NCBI RefSeq assembly: GCF_024584805.1
Contig: NZ_CP075715.1
Location: forward strand, 1,166,001-1,230,000
DNA length: 64,000 nucleotides
Direction: 5' to 3'
DNA from: Streptomyces sp. FIT100
Lineage (GTDB): Bacteria; Actinomycetota; Actinomycetes; Streptomycetales; Streptomycetaceae
The notes beneath the pieces are model-generated. The model was not told the origin of the DNA and ran no database searches. It saw nothing but the letters and a program-made list of their open reading frames with translations. Below, piece after piece: positions 11,527 through 20,490 of this stretch. Numbering within the stretch: position 1 is the stretch's first letter; each line of letters starts with the position of its first letter. The translations under genes were made by a program, and so were the position numbers.

Positions 11527-12159
11527 TCAGTTCCAGTCGGCGAAGGAGGAATATCCGGCATCGGCCATCTGGTCGGCGACGCCGTCGAGGTCCTCGGGGA
11601 GCAGGCTCCAGACGATCAGGTCGGTCCTGGTGTCCGCCCAGCCGTCGTCGGTGCGGATGCGCGCTATCCAGGCGTTGCGCAGGACGCCCTCGCTGATGGA
11701 GCCGATCTTCTGGGCGACCTGCTGGGACGCGGTGTTGTCGGCGGCTGTGCGGATCTCCAGCCGTTCGAACTTCTGGTCGCGGAAGAGCCACTGGGCGACG
11801 GCGAGCATGGATTCGGTGGCGTAGCCCTCGCCGCGGGCCCAGGGGGCGGTGATGTAGGCCGCCTCGGTGGCGAGGATCCGCCAGTCGGTGTTCTGCAGAC
11901 GGGTGATGCCCACGAGCCGCTGGGTGAGGAACTCGGTGACGGCGAAGACGATGCCGCGGCCCTCGGTGCGCTCCGCGGGAGCGGTCCCGCGCACCCATGC
12001 CTCGGCGTCCTGCTCGGTGTAGGGGTGCGGGGCGGTGGTCCAGGCGGTGGTCAGCTCGTCGTTCATCATCTCGGCGAGCGCCGGGACGTCGGCGTCCTCG
12101 AAGGGGCGCAGCACCAACCGCTCCGTGCTGATGGAGATGGACGGAAAGGTGGTAGTCAT
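11527..12159 (-). CDS. GNAT-family N-acetyltransferase (RimJ/RimL type)
   Basis: The 210-aa protein begins MTTTFPSISISTERLVLRPF, the standard opening of the RimJ/RimL branch of GNAT acetyltransferases. It contains the acetyl-CoA pyrophosphate-loop region PWARGEGYATESM and the late motif NTASQQVAQKIGSISEG. It probably acetylates a protein N-terminus or a small amine; the substrate is unknown. The start at 12159 was preferred because GGAG lies 6 bases upstream. An ATG four codons earlier has no binding site. A terminator at 12290-12325 separates it from metQ. Confidence 0.85.
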   Translation of the reverse strand: MTTTFPSISISTERLVLRPFEDADVPALAEMMNDELTTAWTTAPHPYTEQDAEAWVRGTAPAERTEGRGIVFAVTEFLTQRLVGITRLQNTDWRILATEAAYITAPWARGEGYATESMLAVAQWLFRDQKFERLEIRTAADNTASQQVAQKIGSISEGVLRNAWIARIRTDDGWADTRTDLIVWSLLPEDLDGVADQMADAGYSSFADWN

Positions 12160-12289
12160 GCGCAGCTCCATGCCGAGGACCGTCGTGCAACGTCGTCAAG
12201 TCGAGAAGTCGTGAGGGCCGTAAAGGCACAGCATGCAGCATCGGGTGGGAGATGTGCATGGCCGGGTCGCCAACCCCGGTGGATACGCG

Positions 12290-12325
12290 GAGGGCCCCGC
12301 CCACCACGAGGTGTGCGGGGCCCTC
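12290..12325 (-). terminator. Terminator of metNIQ
   Basis: Inverted arms GAGGGCCCCGCCCACC and GGTGTGCGGGGCCCTC (one mismatch, 4-base loop) lie 30 bases past the metQ stop. There is no U-tract, which is usual for Streptomyces hairpin terminators. Confidence 0.75.
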
Positions 12326-12355
12326 AGGACCGGGCCTCGGGGTGCCCTGACGTGC

Positions 12356-13228
12356 TTACGCGGCGGGGGCGCCGAAGGCCGGGACGACCGAGCCGTCGTA
12401 GGTGTCCTCGATGTACTTCTTCACCTCGGGCGAGTTGAGGAGCCTCGCGAGCTTCTCGACGCGCGGGTCCTTCTCGTTGCCCTGCCTGACGGCGAGGAAG
12501 TTGGCGTAGGGGTTGCCCTCCGCCTTCTCCAGCGCCAGGGAGTCCTCGGCGGGCTTGAGGTCGGCCTCGATGGCGTAGTTGCCGTTGATGACGGCGGCGT
12601 CGACGTCGTTCAGGGCGCGGGGCACGGTGGCGGCCTCCAGCTCCTTGAACTCCAGGCCCTTCCTGTCGGTGATGTCGGAGAGCTTGGCGTTGGTGCCGAC
12701 GCCCGGCTTGATGGTGATGAGGCCGTTCGCGGCGAGCAGCTGGAGGGAGCGGCCCTCGTTGGTGGTGTCGTTGGGGACGGCGATGGTCTGGCCGGCCTTG
12801 ATGTCCTTGAGGCTCTTGACCTTCTTGGAGTAGAGGCCGAGCGGCTCCAGGTGGACGTTGACGACCGGGACGATGGTCGTCTCGTTCTTCTTGTTGAAGT
12901 CGTCCAGGTACGGCTTGTGCTGGAAGAAGTTGGCGTCGACCTGGCCCTGCTGGGTGGCGGTGTTCGGCAGGACGTAGTCGGTGAACTCCTTGACCTCCAG
13001 CTTGAGGCCGGCCTTCTCCGCGAGGTTGTCCTTGACGAAGTTCAGGATGTCGGCGTGCGGCGTCGGGGACGCGGCGACGACGAGCGGCTTGGACTCGGCG
13101 GCCTTGTCGCCGGACGCGGCGCCCGCGCCCGGGTCGGAGGAGGTGCCGCAGGCGGTGAGGCCGAGGGCGAGTGCGGTGGTGGCGGCGAAGGCCGCGGTGA
13201 CCTTGATGTTCTTACGCGAGTTACGCAC
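12356..13228 (-). CDS. metQ: MetQ-like methionine-binding lipoprotein
   Basis: The 290-aa protein is the extracytoplasmic substrate-binding component of a D/L-methionine ABC importer (NlpA/MetQ family). It has a basic start, a hydrophobic core and lipobox LTAC with Cys27 as the lipidated residue. Family features include ASPTPHADIL, DYVLPN, DANFFQHKPYLD and VPNDTTNEGRSLQLL. GTG at 13228 has GAGG about 9 bases upstream; an upstream in-frame ATG would put 14 unneeded residues before the signal peptide. It is the last gene of metN-metI-metQ. Confidence 0.93.
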   Translation of the reverse strand: MRNSRKNIKVTAAFAATTALALGLTACGTSSDPGAGAASGDKAAESKPLVVAASPTPHADILNFVKDNLAEKAGLKLEVKEFTDYVLPNTATQQGQVDANFFQHKPYLDDFNKKNETTIVPVVNVHLEPLGLYSKKVKSLKDIKAGQTIAVPNDTTNEGRSLQLLAANGLITIKPGVGTNAKLSDITDRKGLEFKELEAATVPRALNDVDAAVINGNYAIEADLKPAEDSLALEKAEGNPYANFLAVRQGNEKDPRVEKLARLLNSPEVKKYIEDTYDGSVVPAFGAPAA

Positions 13229-13310
13229 GAAAAGTGCCTCTTTCTGGTGGTGCGGACTGCGCCCGGACAAGGAGTGCGGGCTTGGTTCGGCGTGATGCCG
13301 GGGGTGGTGG

Positions 13311-13979
13311 TCAGGCGGTGCGGCCGCGGCGCGACAGCAGCCGTACGATCCCGTCGCCGATCAGCTGGACAGCGGTGACGAGGGCGATCAGGATCACGAC
13401 GGTGATGAGCATGAACTGGGTCTCGAAGCGCTGGAAGCCGTAGGTGACGGCCTTGGATCCGAGGCCCTCGCCGCCGACCGCGCCCGCCATTGCCGAGTAG
13501 CCGACGAGGACGATCACGGTGGTGGTGACGGCGGCGACGAGCGAGGGCAGGGCCTGCGGGAGCAGCACCTTGCGGATGATCGTCGGAATGGAGCCACCCA
13601 TGGACTGGACCGCTTCGACCAGTCCGTGGTCGACCTCGCGGACCGCCGTCTCGACGAGCCGCGCGAAGAAGGGGATGGCGCCGACCGCGAGCGGCACGAT
13701 CATGGCCGTGGGGCCGATGAAGGTGCCGACCACCGCGGTGGTGAACGGGATCAGGGCGATCAGCAGGATGATGAACGGCAGCGAGCGGCCGATGTTCACG
13801 ATCACGCCGACGGCCTTGTTCACCGGGAGGTTCTGCAGCAGTCCGCCCTTGTCGGTGAGGACGAGCAGGATGCCGAGCGGGAGGCCGCCGACCACGGTGG
13901 CGACCGTGGACCACAGGACCATGTAGAGGGTGTCGAAGGTGCCCTGGGTGAGCAGCGGCTCCATTTCGGACCAGGTCAC
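13311..13979 (-). CDS. metI: MetI methionine ABC transporter permease
   Basis: The 222-aa permease has five to six hydrophobic segments and the MetI-family core AVREVDHGLVEAVQSMGGS followed by LPQALPSLVAA, the EAA loop that docks on the ATPase. GTG at 13979 overlaps the metN stop (GTGA), implying translational coupling. Typical family length is about 220 aa. The gene lies between metN and metQ. Confidence 0.93.
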   Translation of the reverse strand: MTWSEMEPLLTQGTFDTLYMVLWSTVATVVGGLPLGILLVLTDKGGLLQNLPVNKAVGVIVNIGRSLPFIILLIALIPFTTAVVGTFIGPTAMIVPLAVGAIPFFARLVETAVREVDHGLVEAVQSMGGSIPTIIRKVLLPQALPSLVAAVTTTVIVLVGYSAMAGAVGGEGLGSKAVTYGFQRFETQFMLITVVILIALVTAVQLIGDGIVRLLSRRGRTA

Positions 13980-15052
13980 TTGGCGTTCTCCTTCACCGGT
14001 TCCGTGCGGGGGGCGGGGATGTCCTCGGACTCGGACGCCGGATCCCGGTCGTGCTCGACGACCTCGACCTGGAGGCCCTGTTCGCGCAGGAAGCCGACGG
14101 GCACGACGTTGTCGTCGTACCGGCCGGGCAGTTCGATGCGCATCCGCCCGATCTGCTTGCCGCCGACGGTGTCCATCGCCGCGCCGAGGATCGATATGTC
14201 GATGTTGTACGTGCGCGAGAGCTGGGAGATGACCGGCTGGGTGGCGGCCTCGCCGTGGAAGGTGACGTCGACGACCGTGCGGTCCTGGCCCGTGGCGTCC
14301 CCGGTCACCGGGAACAGCTCGTGGGCGAGCTCGGAGCCGGGGGTGGCGAGCAGCTCGCCGACCGTGCCGGACTCGACGATCCGGCCCTGCTTCATCAGGG
14401 CGGCGGAGTCGCAGACGGTCTTGACGACGTCCATCTCGTGGGTGATGAGGAGGACGGTCAGGCCGAGCTGGCGGTTGAGGTCGCGCAGCAGGTGAAGGAT
14501 CGAGCGGGTGGTCTCGGGGTCGAGGGCGCTGGTGGCCTCGTCCGAGAGGAGTACCTTCGGGTTCCCGGCGAGCGCCCGGGCGATGCCCACGCGCTGCTTC
14601 TGGCCGCCGGAGAGCTGTCCGGGGTACGCCTTGGCCTTGTCGGCGAGGCCGACGAGGTCGAGGAGTTCGAGGGCGCGGCGGGAGCGCTCGGCGCGCGGGA
14701 CGCCCAGGATCTCCAGGGGGAGCTCGACGTTGTCCTTGACGGTCCGCGAGGACAGCAGGTTGAAGTGCTGGAAGACCATGCCGATGCGGCTGCGCGCCTG
14801 GCGCAGTTCCCTGGAGGCCCGGTTGCCGCGTCCGGCGAGTGCAGTGAGGTCGACGCCGTCGACGGTCACGGTGCCGGAGGTGGGGCGCTCCAGCAGGTTG
14901 ACGCAGCGGATGAGGGAGGACTTGCCGGCGCCGCTGCGGCCGATGACGCCGAAGACCTCGCCCTCGCGGACGTGCAGGTCGACGCCGTCCAGGGCGGTGA
15001 CGTCGCGGCCTCGCGACTGGTAGACCTTGGTGAGGCCCGTAGTGGTGATCAC
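13976..15052 (-). CDS. metN: MetN methionine ABC transporter ATP-binding protein
   Basis: The 358-aa ATPase has Walker A GRSGAGKSS, the Q-loop VFQHFNLL, signature LSGGQKQRV, Walker B VLLSDEATSALDP and H-loop THEMDVV. A C-terminal NIL/ACT-like domain (about residues 265-340) is the regulatory domain in which methionine binds and inhibits transport in characterised MetN proteins. The start is GTG at 15052 (VITTTGLTKVY). The reading frame stays open far upstream, but that segment is arginine/proline-rich and non-homologous. It is the first gene of metNIQ. Confidence 0.93.
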   Translation of the reverse strand: MITTTGLTKVYQSRGRDVTALDGVDLHVREGEVFGVIGRSGAGKSSLIRCVNLLERPTSGTVTVDGVDLTALAGRGNRASRELRQARSRIGMVFQHFNLLSSRTVKDNVELPLEILGVPRAERSRRALELLDLVGLADKAKAYPGQLSGGQKQRVGIARALAGNPKVLLSDEATSALDPETTRSILHLLRDLNRQLGLTVLLITHEMDVVKTVCDSAALMKQGRIVESGTVGELLATPGSELAHELFPVTGDATGQDRTVVDVTFHGEAATQPVISQLSRTYNIDISILGAAMDTVGGKQIGRMRIELPGRYDDNVVPVGFLREQGLQVEVVEHDRDPASESEDIPAPRTEPVKENAK

Positions 15053-15443
15053 AGGGTTTCCGTCACTGTCGAGTGCGCGGCGCGAGTTCCGCCGGCACGG
15101 GCGTGTCGTCTTGGAACGGTCGGGCTCGGGACGTCGGGCTCGGGACAGCGAGGCGCGGCACGGATGACCGTTGGGCAGCGTGCGCGCGGGCGAGCGAGGT
15201 CCGGCAGGTCTTCGGCGGACTCGGCTCGGCCGTCCCGGGGTCTCGCTTCGGGGCGCGAGACTCAGGCAGGGGCCCTCAGAAGGCGCACATTCGACACATA
15301 CAGCGAGCACCGGGCGTCGTGTTCGCCTCGGTCGCAAGGGTGCGGCTGCTCGTCGTGGTCATGCGGCAAGTAAAGCAGACAGGCATACGAGCGGATCTCG
15401 GGTGTCCGCATAACGGACTGCCGGGGTCCGGATTACGGACGGC
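15053..15443. other. Upstream region of metN, no gene
   Basis: This 391-bp spacer includes a short direct repeat (GTCGGGCTCGGGAC twice at about 15120-15148) and a less GC-rich block at about 15360-15415 that may hold the metN promoter. I looked for a SAM riboswitch core and did not see one. Confidence 0.45.
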
Positions 15444-16103
15444 TCAGCCGGCCGCGGTGATCTCCACTCCCCTGGCCGTGGCCTGCGCGGACACGGCGGA
15501 GAGGTCGCCTACGACGACGTCCGCGTCGAGCTCGGCGGGGTCATGGGTTGTGGCCAAGGCCACGGTGGTCATCCCGGCGGCGCGGCCCGCGGCCAGCCCG
15601 GCGGGCGCGTCCTCGAAGACCACGCAGCGGGCCGGATCGACACCGAGCCTGCGGGCGGCGAGCAGGAACGGCTCGGGGTCGGGCTTGCCCCGGCTGACGT
15701 CGTCGGCGGCTATGAGGGTCTTGGGCCGGATGCCGACGGCCTCCAGCCGGGCCTCGCCGAGCCGCCGGGTGGCGGAGGTCACCACGGCCCACCGCTCGGC
15801 GGGCAGCGAGGCGAGCAGCCGGGCCGTCCCCGGCAGCAGCACGACACCGCCCGCCACGTCCTCGACCTCCAGCTGCTCGATGCGGGCCACCGCTTCCGCC
15901 ACGACGCCGGCGGGCAGCAGATCCGCGGCGATCTCGGCGGCGGGGCGGCCGTGCAGCTCGACCCGGGCGAACTCCTCCGCCGTGATGCCGTACTCCCCCG
16001 CCCACCGCGTCCAGCAGCGGTGAACGGATTCGAGGGACGAGACGAGAGTCCCGTCGTTGTCGAACAGCAGGGCTTCGGCGTGGAGCGTCGTGAGGGCGGG
16101 CAT
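15444..16103 (-). CDS. HAD-superfamily hydrolase (sugar-phosphatase/phosphoglucomutase-like)
   Basis: The 219-aa protein has HAD motif I LLFDNDGTLV (nucleophile Asp and acid Asp two residues on), motif II in VVTSAT, motif III Lys in RGKPDPEPF and motif IV VVFEDAPAGLAAG. A helical cap sits between motifs I and II, giving subfamily IA. It is probably a cytosolic phosphatase acting on a sugar phosphate or similar small molecule. ATG at 16103 is chosen; a possible 13-codon extension has poorer sequence. Confidence 0.87.
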   Translation of the reverse strand: MPALTTLHAEALLFDNDGTLVSSLESVHRCWTRWAGEYGITAEEFARVELHGRPAAEIAADLLPAGVVAEAVARIEQLEVEDVAGGVVLLPGTARLLASLPAERWAVVTSATRRLGEARLEAVGIRPKTLIAADDVSRGKPDPEPFLLAARRLGVDPARCVVFEDAPAGLAAGRAAGMTTVALATTHDPAELDADVVVGDLSAVSAQATARGVEITAAG

Positions 16104-16174
16104 GGCCCCGACCCTAACTTTCGCCCAGGGGGCCGAACGCATCGGGCCTTTCGGCCCGTAATACGCTCGACGGC

Positions 16175-16534
16175 ATGCTCGACGCCCTCACGGTCGCGGT
16201 CTCCGCGGCCGCGCTCGCCCTCGCCGCCTGGTGCGGCTTCGCCGCGTACCGGGACCAGCCGACGAAGGACTGGCACTTCATCGGCATGGCGGTGGTGACG
16301 GTGCTGGCACTGGCGCAGCTGGTGACCGGGATCGTGCAGCTGGCGCGCGGCGAGAAGGCCGACGAGGGCTCGGTGATCTTCGTCTCGTATCTGCTCGGCG
16401 CGTTCGCCGCCGTGCCCGCGGCCGGGTTCCTCTCACTGACCGAGCGGACCCGCTGGGGTTCGGTGACGGTCGCGGCGGGCGCGGTGGTGCTCGCCGTGCT
16501 CGAAGTGCGGCTCTACGACATCTGGAAGGGCTGA
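16175..16534 (+). CDS. Small integral membrane protein (119 aa)
   Basis: Four hydrophobic segments fill the protein (about residues 4-24, 35-57, 67-87 and 93-111) with short charged loops. It belongs to no family I recognise. ATG at 16175 is 3 bases past GACGGC, a weak binding site. The stop lies 2 bases before the next gene's ATG, so the two membrane genes form an operon and may act together. Confidence 0.78.
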   Translation: MLDALTVAVSAAALALAAWCGFAAYRDQPTKDWHFIGMAVVTVLALAQLVTGIVQLARGEKADEGSVIFVSYLLGAFAAVPAAGFLSLTERTRWGSVTVAAGAVVLAVLEVRLYDIWKG

Positions 16535-16536
16535 CG

Positions 16537-16980
16537 ATGACCGGGACCGACTCCACGACGGGCGTCACCGGCGACGCACCGGCCACGCCCTCCGGGACCC
16601 GGCTGGTCCGGGGTCCCGGCCTGCTGGTGGTCTGGCTGTACGGCGTGATGTCGGTGGGCGCGGTCTCGCGCTCGGTCTACCAGATCGCCACCGAGTACGA
16701 GCGCGCCCCGCTCGCCTACTCGCTCTCGGCGATCGCCGCCGTGGTCTACGCGTTCATCACGTACACCCTCGTGCGCGGGGGTGAGAAGGCCCGCAGGGCG
16801 GCGCTGGTGTGCTGCGCCGCCGAGCTGGTGGGCGTGCTGACCGTGGGCACCTGGACGCTGGCGGATCCGTCCGCCTTCCCGGACGCCACGGTCTGGTCGG
16901 ACTACGGGATGGGCTATCTCTTCATCCCCGTGCTGCTGCCGGTCACGGGCATGCTGTGGCTGCGCAAGGCCCGCCGGTAG
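16537..16980 (+). CDS. Integral membrane protein (147 aa)
   Basis: A Thr/Gly-rich hydrophilic N-terminus of about 25 residues precedes four transmembrane segments (LLVVWLYGVMSVGAV, YSLSAIAAVVYAFIT, AALVCCAAELVGVLTVG, YLFIPVLLPVTGMLW). ATG at 16537 is reached 2 bases after the previous stop, and GAAGGG lies about 9 bases upstream. The topology resembles small Streptomyces membrane proteins of unknown function. Confidence 0.78.
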   Translation: MTGTDSTTGVTGDAPATPSGTRLVRGPGLLVVWLYGVMSVGAVSRSVYQIATEYERAPLAYSLSAIAAVVYAFITYTLVRGGEKARRAALVCCAAELVGVLTVGTWTLADPSAFPDATVWSDYGMGYLFIPVLLPVTGMLWLRKARR

Positions 16981-17007
16981 GACCGGCGGGCCCGTACGGC
17001 AGCACGG

Positions 17008-17517
17008 TCAGGCGCTGGCGGCGTAGTCGCCCTGCGCCTGGGCGGCGTCCTTCTCCAGCGTGATGAGGGTCAGCCGCGGCCCGACCTCGCGGGTCGCGAC
17101 GGGTGCGTAGCCGTGGCTGCGGTAGAGGCGCAGATTGCCCTCGCTGCGGTGGCCGGTGAAGAGCTGGAAGCGCTTGGCCGCGGGGTCGCCCGCGAAATGC
17201 GCCTCGATGGCGTCGAGGAGCCGTCCGCCGAGTCCGTGGCGCTGCATCCGCGGGTGGACGATGAGTTTGGCGATCCGCGCGGTGCCGGCCTGGTCGATCT
17301 CGCCGCGTACGGAGGCGATCACCTCGTCGCCGAGCCGCGCCACCAGGGCGTGGCCTCTGCCTAGTTCGGCCCGCAGGTCGTCGAGGGTCTGGGTGAGCGG
17401 CTCGATGCCGTAGTCGCCGTAGAGTTCGGCCTCTGTCTGGTAGCACAGGTACTGCAGCTTGAGGATGGCTTCGGCGTCCTGTGCCGTCGCCGCTGAGATG
17501 GTCACGCTCATGCCCAT
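17008..17517 (-). CDS. GNAT-family N-acetyltransferase
   Basis: The 169-aa protein is a single GNAT domain. It has the beta4-alpha3 acetyl-CoA site AKLIVHPRMQRHGLGGRLLDA and the late strand FTGHRSEGNLRLYRSHGY. The substrate is unknown. ATG at 17517 was chosen because GGGAGG lies 9 bases upstream; ATG at 17511 is close by. The gene starts 17 bases after the sigma-factor stop, and the two are probably co-transcribed. Confidence 0.85.
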   Translation of the reverse strand: MGMSVTISAATAQDAEAILKLQYLCYQTEAELYGDYGIEPLTQTLDDLRAELGRGHALVARLGDEVIASVRGEIDQAGTARIAKLIVHPRMQRHGLGGRLLDAIEAHFAGDPAAKRFQLFTGHRSEGNLRLYRSHGYAPVATREVGPRLTLITLEKDAAQAQGDYAASA

Positions 17518-17534
17518 GTGCGCATGCCTCCCGC

Positions 17535-18143
17535 TCACCTGTCACCCGGTTGTCTACCGCTCCATTCCCGGAGTTCAGGAGCGGCAACCTCTGCCGGAAG
17601 CATTCTGCGCAGACATCCCAGGCAACGGGAACGCATTGGCCCCAGACTTCCTTGTGAGATACCCAACTGTCCTGCGATTTCCCGGTAGGTGGGGTCCATG
17701 GGGGACAGCATCGCAGTCAGCAGCCGCGGGCAGTGTCCGGGTGTGCGGGCGACGGCGGCACGGAGCGCCCGGCGCCGTTCGGCGACGAGCGCGGCGCGTT
17801 CGGGGCAGGCAGCCGGTCCGGTCGGCGGTTCGCCGGCGTACGGGCGCTCGCGCAGGGCCCGCCGCCGGGCGCGGCGGGCCTCCTCGTGCACGGCGCCGCG
17901 CACCCAGCCGGCCGCGTCGGCGGGCGGCCCCTCGGCGTCGAGACGCTCCAGCAGACGCAGCCACACGGCCTGTTCGAGGTCCGCGGAGTCCAGGGCGCCG
18001 TCGTGGGCCTCGGCGTGGGCCTCGGCCTGGACGAGCGGACGGAGCACCCGCACGAGAGCGCCGGCATCGTCGCGGGCGACGGCTGCGGCGGTGATGGTGC
18101 CGGAGATGGTGGTGGAGATGGTGGCGGTTTCACGGAGCGTCAT
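17535..18143 (-). CDS. Sigma-70-family (ECF-like) RNA polymerase sigma factor
   Basis: The 202-aa protein has a region-2-like segment (about residues 25-95: DSADLEQAVWLRLLERLD, GWVRGAVHEEARRARR) and a region-4 helix-turn-helix (about 145-185: PTYREIAGQLGISQGSLGPMRSRCLGCLRRML). The layout is that of a short alternative sigma factor. Region 2 is divergent and Ala/Arg-rich, so promoter recognition cannot be predicted. No anti-sigma gene is adjacent; a GNAT gene follows instead. ATG at 18143 has only a weak GCGGGA upstream. Confidence 0.78.
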   Translation of the reverse strand: MTLRETATISTTISGTITAAAVARDDAGALVRVLRPLVQAEAHAEAHDGALDSADLEQAVWLRLLERLDAEGPPADAAGWVRGAVHEEARRARRRALRERPYAGEPPTGPAACPERAALVAERRRALRAAVARTPGHCPRLLTAMLSPMDPTYREIAGQLGISQGSLGPMRSRCLGCLRRMLPAEVAAPELREWSGRQPGDR

Positions 18144-18255
18144 GTCCCGCGGGACGTGTCCGCCGCGAGCCGCGGTTTCGCCGGGTCCCGCCGCTCACCC
18201 GACCGCATGACGGCCGTGAGGCCGCTGACGCACCCACGCAAGGTGGGGCAGGCGC

Positions 18256-18308
18256 GGGTGCGTCAGCGCGGTGCGTCAGCGCGGTGCGTCAGCGCGGTGC
18301 GTCAGCGG
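18256..18308. repeat. Tandem 13-bp repeat across the glpQ stop codon
   Basis: The unit GTGCGTCAGCGCG is repeated about four times. The TCA of the last unit is the complement of the TGA stop of the glycerophosphodiesterase gene at 18302-18304. The other units lie just beyond it. Confidence 0.8.
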
Positions 18309-19486
18309 GCGAGGAAGTCCTCCCGTGCCAGCAGCCCGGTGTCCGGGTTGTCGGTGAAGATGCCGTCGATGCCCTGCTCGAAGTAGACCTTGAAGGCCCC
18401 GAAGGCGTCCCCGTACGCGTTCGGGTCGGTGCCGCGCCGGAAGTCCGCGGGCAGGAAGGCGTTCTCGTTGCGCATCGTGTACGGGTGCAGGAGCAGCCCC
18501 TTCGCGTGCGCGTCCCTGACCAGGGTGGTGGGCGTGCCGAGCCTGCCGCTCGCGTCCCTCGGAACGACCAGGTCGAGGGTGGGTCCGATGCCCTGGGCGT
18601 ACGAGGCGATCCACGCGAGGCCCTCGGGTGTGACGAGGTCCGCGACCGTGCGCGGGTCGCCCGCCTGGACGAAGTCCCAGGGGCGGGTGGCGGCTCCGGA
18701 GAGCAGCACGACGCGCGGGGAGGAGACGAGCTTCGCGAGCCGCTCGATGCTGCTCGGCTCGAACGACTGGAGGAAGACCGGCGAGTTGGCGCGGTGGCGG
18801 CCATAGCGGCGCAGCAGCTTGGCGAGCGGCTCCTCCAGGCCGAGGCCGATGCCGCGGAAGTAGGTGGGGTGCTTGGTCTCCACGTGCAGCCACACCGGGC
18901 GCCCGCGCCTGCGGCCCTCCTGCTCGGCCCAGCGCAGCACCTCCTCGAAGGTGGGAACGGTCCAGCGGCCGTCGTAGAGGGTGTTCTCCTGGCGGGTGGC
19001 GGGGACGCGCTCCGTGGCGCGCAGGGTCTTGAGCTCGGCGAGGGTGAAGTCCTCGGTGAACCAGCCCGTCAGGCTCGTGCCGTCGACGGACTTGGTGGTC
19101 CTGCGGGAGGCGAACTCGGGGCGGGTCGAGACGTCCGTCGTACCCGTGATGTCGTTCTCGTGACGGCAGACCAGATGTCCGTCCTTGGTGGGCACGAGGT
19201 CCTGTTCGACGATGTGCGCGCCCATGTCCAGGGCCAGCTGGTACGAGCCCAGGGTGTGCTCGGGGCGGTAACCGCTGGCGCCGCGGTGGGCGATGACCGT
19301 GGGCGTGGGGAGCCCGTGGAGGCCGGAGCCGTGGCCGTGACCGCCGCCGGTGTGACCGCTGGGGCCGCCGTGGCGTTCCTCGGCGTGCGCCGCCGTGGCG
19401 CCGCCGATGCCGAGCGCCGCCGAACCGAGTACCGCCGCGCCGAGGACGGCTCGCCGCCCGGGAGTCCTGTCCGCACCCTGTGTCAT
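18302..19486 (-). CDS. glpQ: Secreted glycerophosphodiester phosphodiesterase
   Basis: The 394-aa protein begins with a Tat-type signal (RRAVLGAAVLGSAALGIGG, then AHA cleavage site). A His/Gly-rich linker follows, then a GDPD domain with HRGASGYRPEHT and VEQDLVPTKDGHLVCRHE. These supply the catalytic His pair and metal-binding acidic residues. The C-terminal GIFTDNPDTGL is typical of the family. It hydrolyses glycerophosphodiesters outside the cell to sn-glycerol-3-phosphate and an alcohol, for phosphate or carbon recovery. ATG at 19486 follows GGAGG with 7-base spacing. The gene is divergent from plsC. Confidence 0.92.
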   Translation of the reverse strand: MTQGADRTPGRRAVLGAAVLGSAALGIGGATAAHAEERHGGPSGHTGGGHGHGSGLHGLPTPTVIAHRGASGYRPEHTLGSYQLALDMGAHIVEQDLVPTKDGHLVCRHENDITGTTDVSTRPEFASRRTTKSVDGTSLTGWFTEDFTLAELKTLRATERVPATRQENTLYDGRWTVPTFEEVLRWAEQEGRRRGRPVWLHVETKHPTYFRGIGLGLEEPLAKLLRRYGRHRANSPVFLQSFEPSSIERLAKLVSSPRVVLLSGAATRPWDFVQAGDPRTVADLVTPEGLAWIASYAQGIGPTLDLVVPRDASGRLGTPTTLVRDAHAKGLLLHPYTMRNENAFLPADFRRGTDPNAYGDAFGAFKVYFEQGIDGIFTDNPDTGLLAREDFLAR

Positions 19487-19727
19487 GAACGCTCCTCCAA
19501 AGGGATGTGATGTCCCGCACTGCCGGCGGGTCCCGGCACGGCGCTCCACGCTAGGTGAACGCGCGTTACGTCCCGGAGACCCAGGGCAAACACACCCAGA
19601 ACTCAGGTCAACACTGTGTATCTGCTCGATGAACCCAATGTGCGCTCGGCCCGGACCCGCGAGTATCGTCCTCACCTGCAGAGACTTCGCCGGCCGTACC
19701 CGACCGCCCATGACTTCGGAGGACCCG

Positions 19728-20399
19728 TTGTCCCGCTTGTCGCTCATCAAGGCAGTGCTCGGACCGATCCTGCGCCTGATGTTCCGCCCCCGGGTGGAAG
19801 GCGTACAGCACATCCCTGGCAACGGCCCCGTCATCCTCGCCGGCAACCACCTCACGTTCATCGACTCGATGATCCTGCCGCTCGTCTGCGACCGGCAGGT
19901 CTTCTTCATCGGCAAGGACGAGTACGTCACGGGCAAGGGTCTGAAGGGCCGGCTGATGGCCTGGTTCTTCACCGGCGTCGGCATGATCCCGGTCGACCGG
20001 GACGGGGCGAACGGCGGCGTCGCCGCGCTGATGACCGGCCGTCGGGTGCTGGAGGACGGCAAGGTCTTCGGTATCTACCCGGAGGGCACCCGTTCCCCCG
20101 ACGGCCGCCTCTACCGGGGTCGTACGGGCATCGCCCGGCTGACCCTGATGACCGGCGCGCCCGTGGTCCCGTTCGCGATGATCGGCACGGACAAGCTCCA
20201 GCCGGGCGGCGCGGGCCTCCCCCGTCCCGGCCGGGTGACGGTCCGCTTCGGCGAGCCCATGGAGTTCTCCCGCTACGACGGGATGGACCGCGACCGGTAC
20301 GTGCTGCGGGCGGTGACGGACTCGGTGATGACCGAGGTGATGCGACTGTCCGGCCAGGAGTACGTGGACATGTACGCCACGAAGGCGAAGGCGGCGTAA
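19728..20399 (+). CDS. plsC: 1-acyl-sn-glycerol-3-phosphate acyltransferase
   Basis: The 223-aa protein carries the PlsC acyltransferase motifs: NHLTFID (NHx4D catalytic box), GMIPVDRDG and YPEGTRSPDG (EGTR phosphate-binding box), then APVVPFAMIG. It would acylate lysophosphatidate to phosphatidate at the membrane. TTG at 19728 is chosen because GGAGG sits 5 bases upstream; the in-frame ATG at 19710 has no binding site. The last codons and stop lie in a 31-bp sequence that is repeated 85 bases downstream. Confidence 0.88.
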   Translation: MSRLSLIKAVLGPILRLMFRPRVEGVQHIPGNGPVILAGNHLTFIDSMILPLVCDRQVFFIGKDEYVTGKGLKGRLMAWFFTGVGMIPVDRDGANGGVAALMTGRRVLEDGKVFGIYPEGTRSPDGRLYRGRTGIARLTLMTGAPVVPFAMIGTDKLQPGGAGLPRPGRVTVRFGEPMEFSRYDGMDRDRYVLRAVTDSVMTEVMRLSGQEYVDMYATKAKAA

Positions 20400-20405
20400 C
20401 CACGG
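20375..20405 (+). repeat. 31-bp direct repeat, copy 1 (3' end of plsC)
   Basis: CGCCACGAAGGCGAAGGCGG CGTAACCACGG covers the last plsC codons (ATKAKAA) and stop. It recurs perfectly at 20491-20521. Confidence 0.9.
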
Positions 20406-20490
20406 GGCCGGCGGCCGGAGGCCGACGCAGCCGCCCGAAGCCCGCGAGGCGCCCAGGCGCCGAGCCCGCGAGGACGGCAGACGAAGCCGC

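Noticed and set aside
15053..15443. A SAM riboswitch upstream of metN
   Set aside because: No SAM-I core seen in either orientation.
18256..18308. A CRISPR array
   Set aside because: The 13-bp units are directly adjacent, with no spacers.
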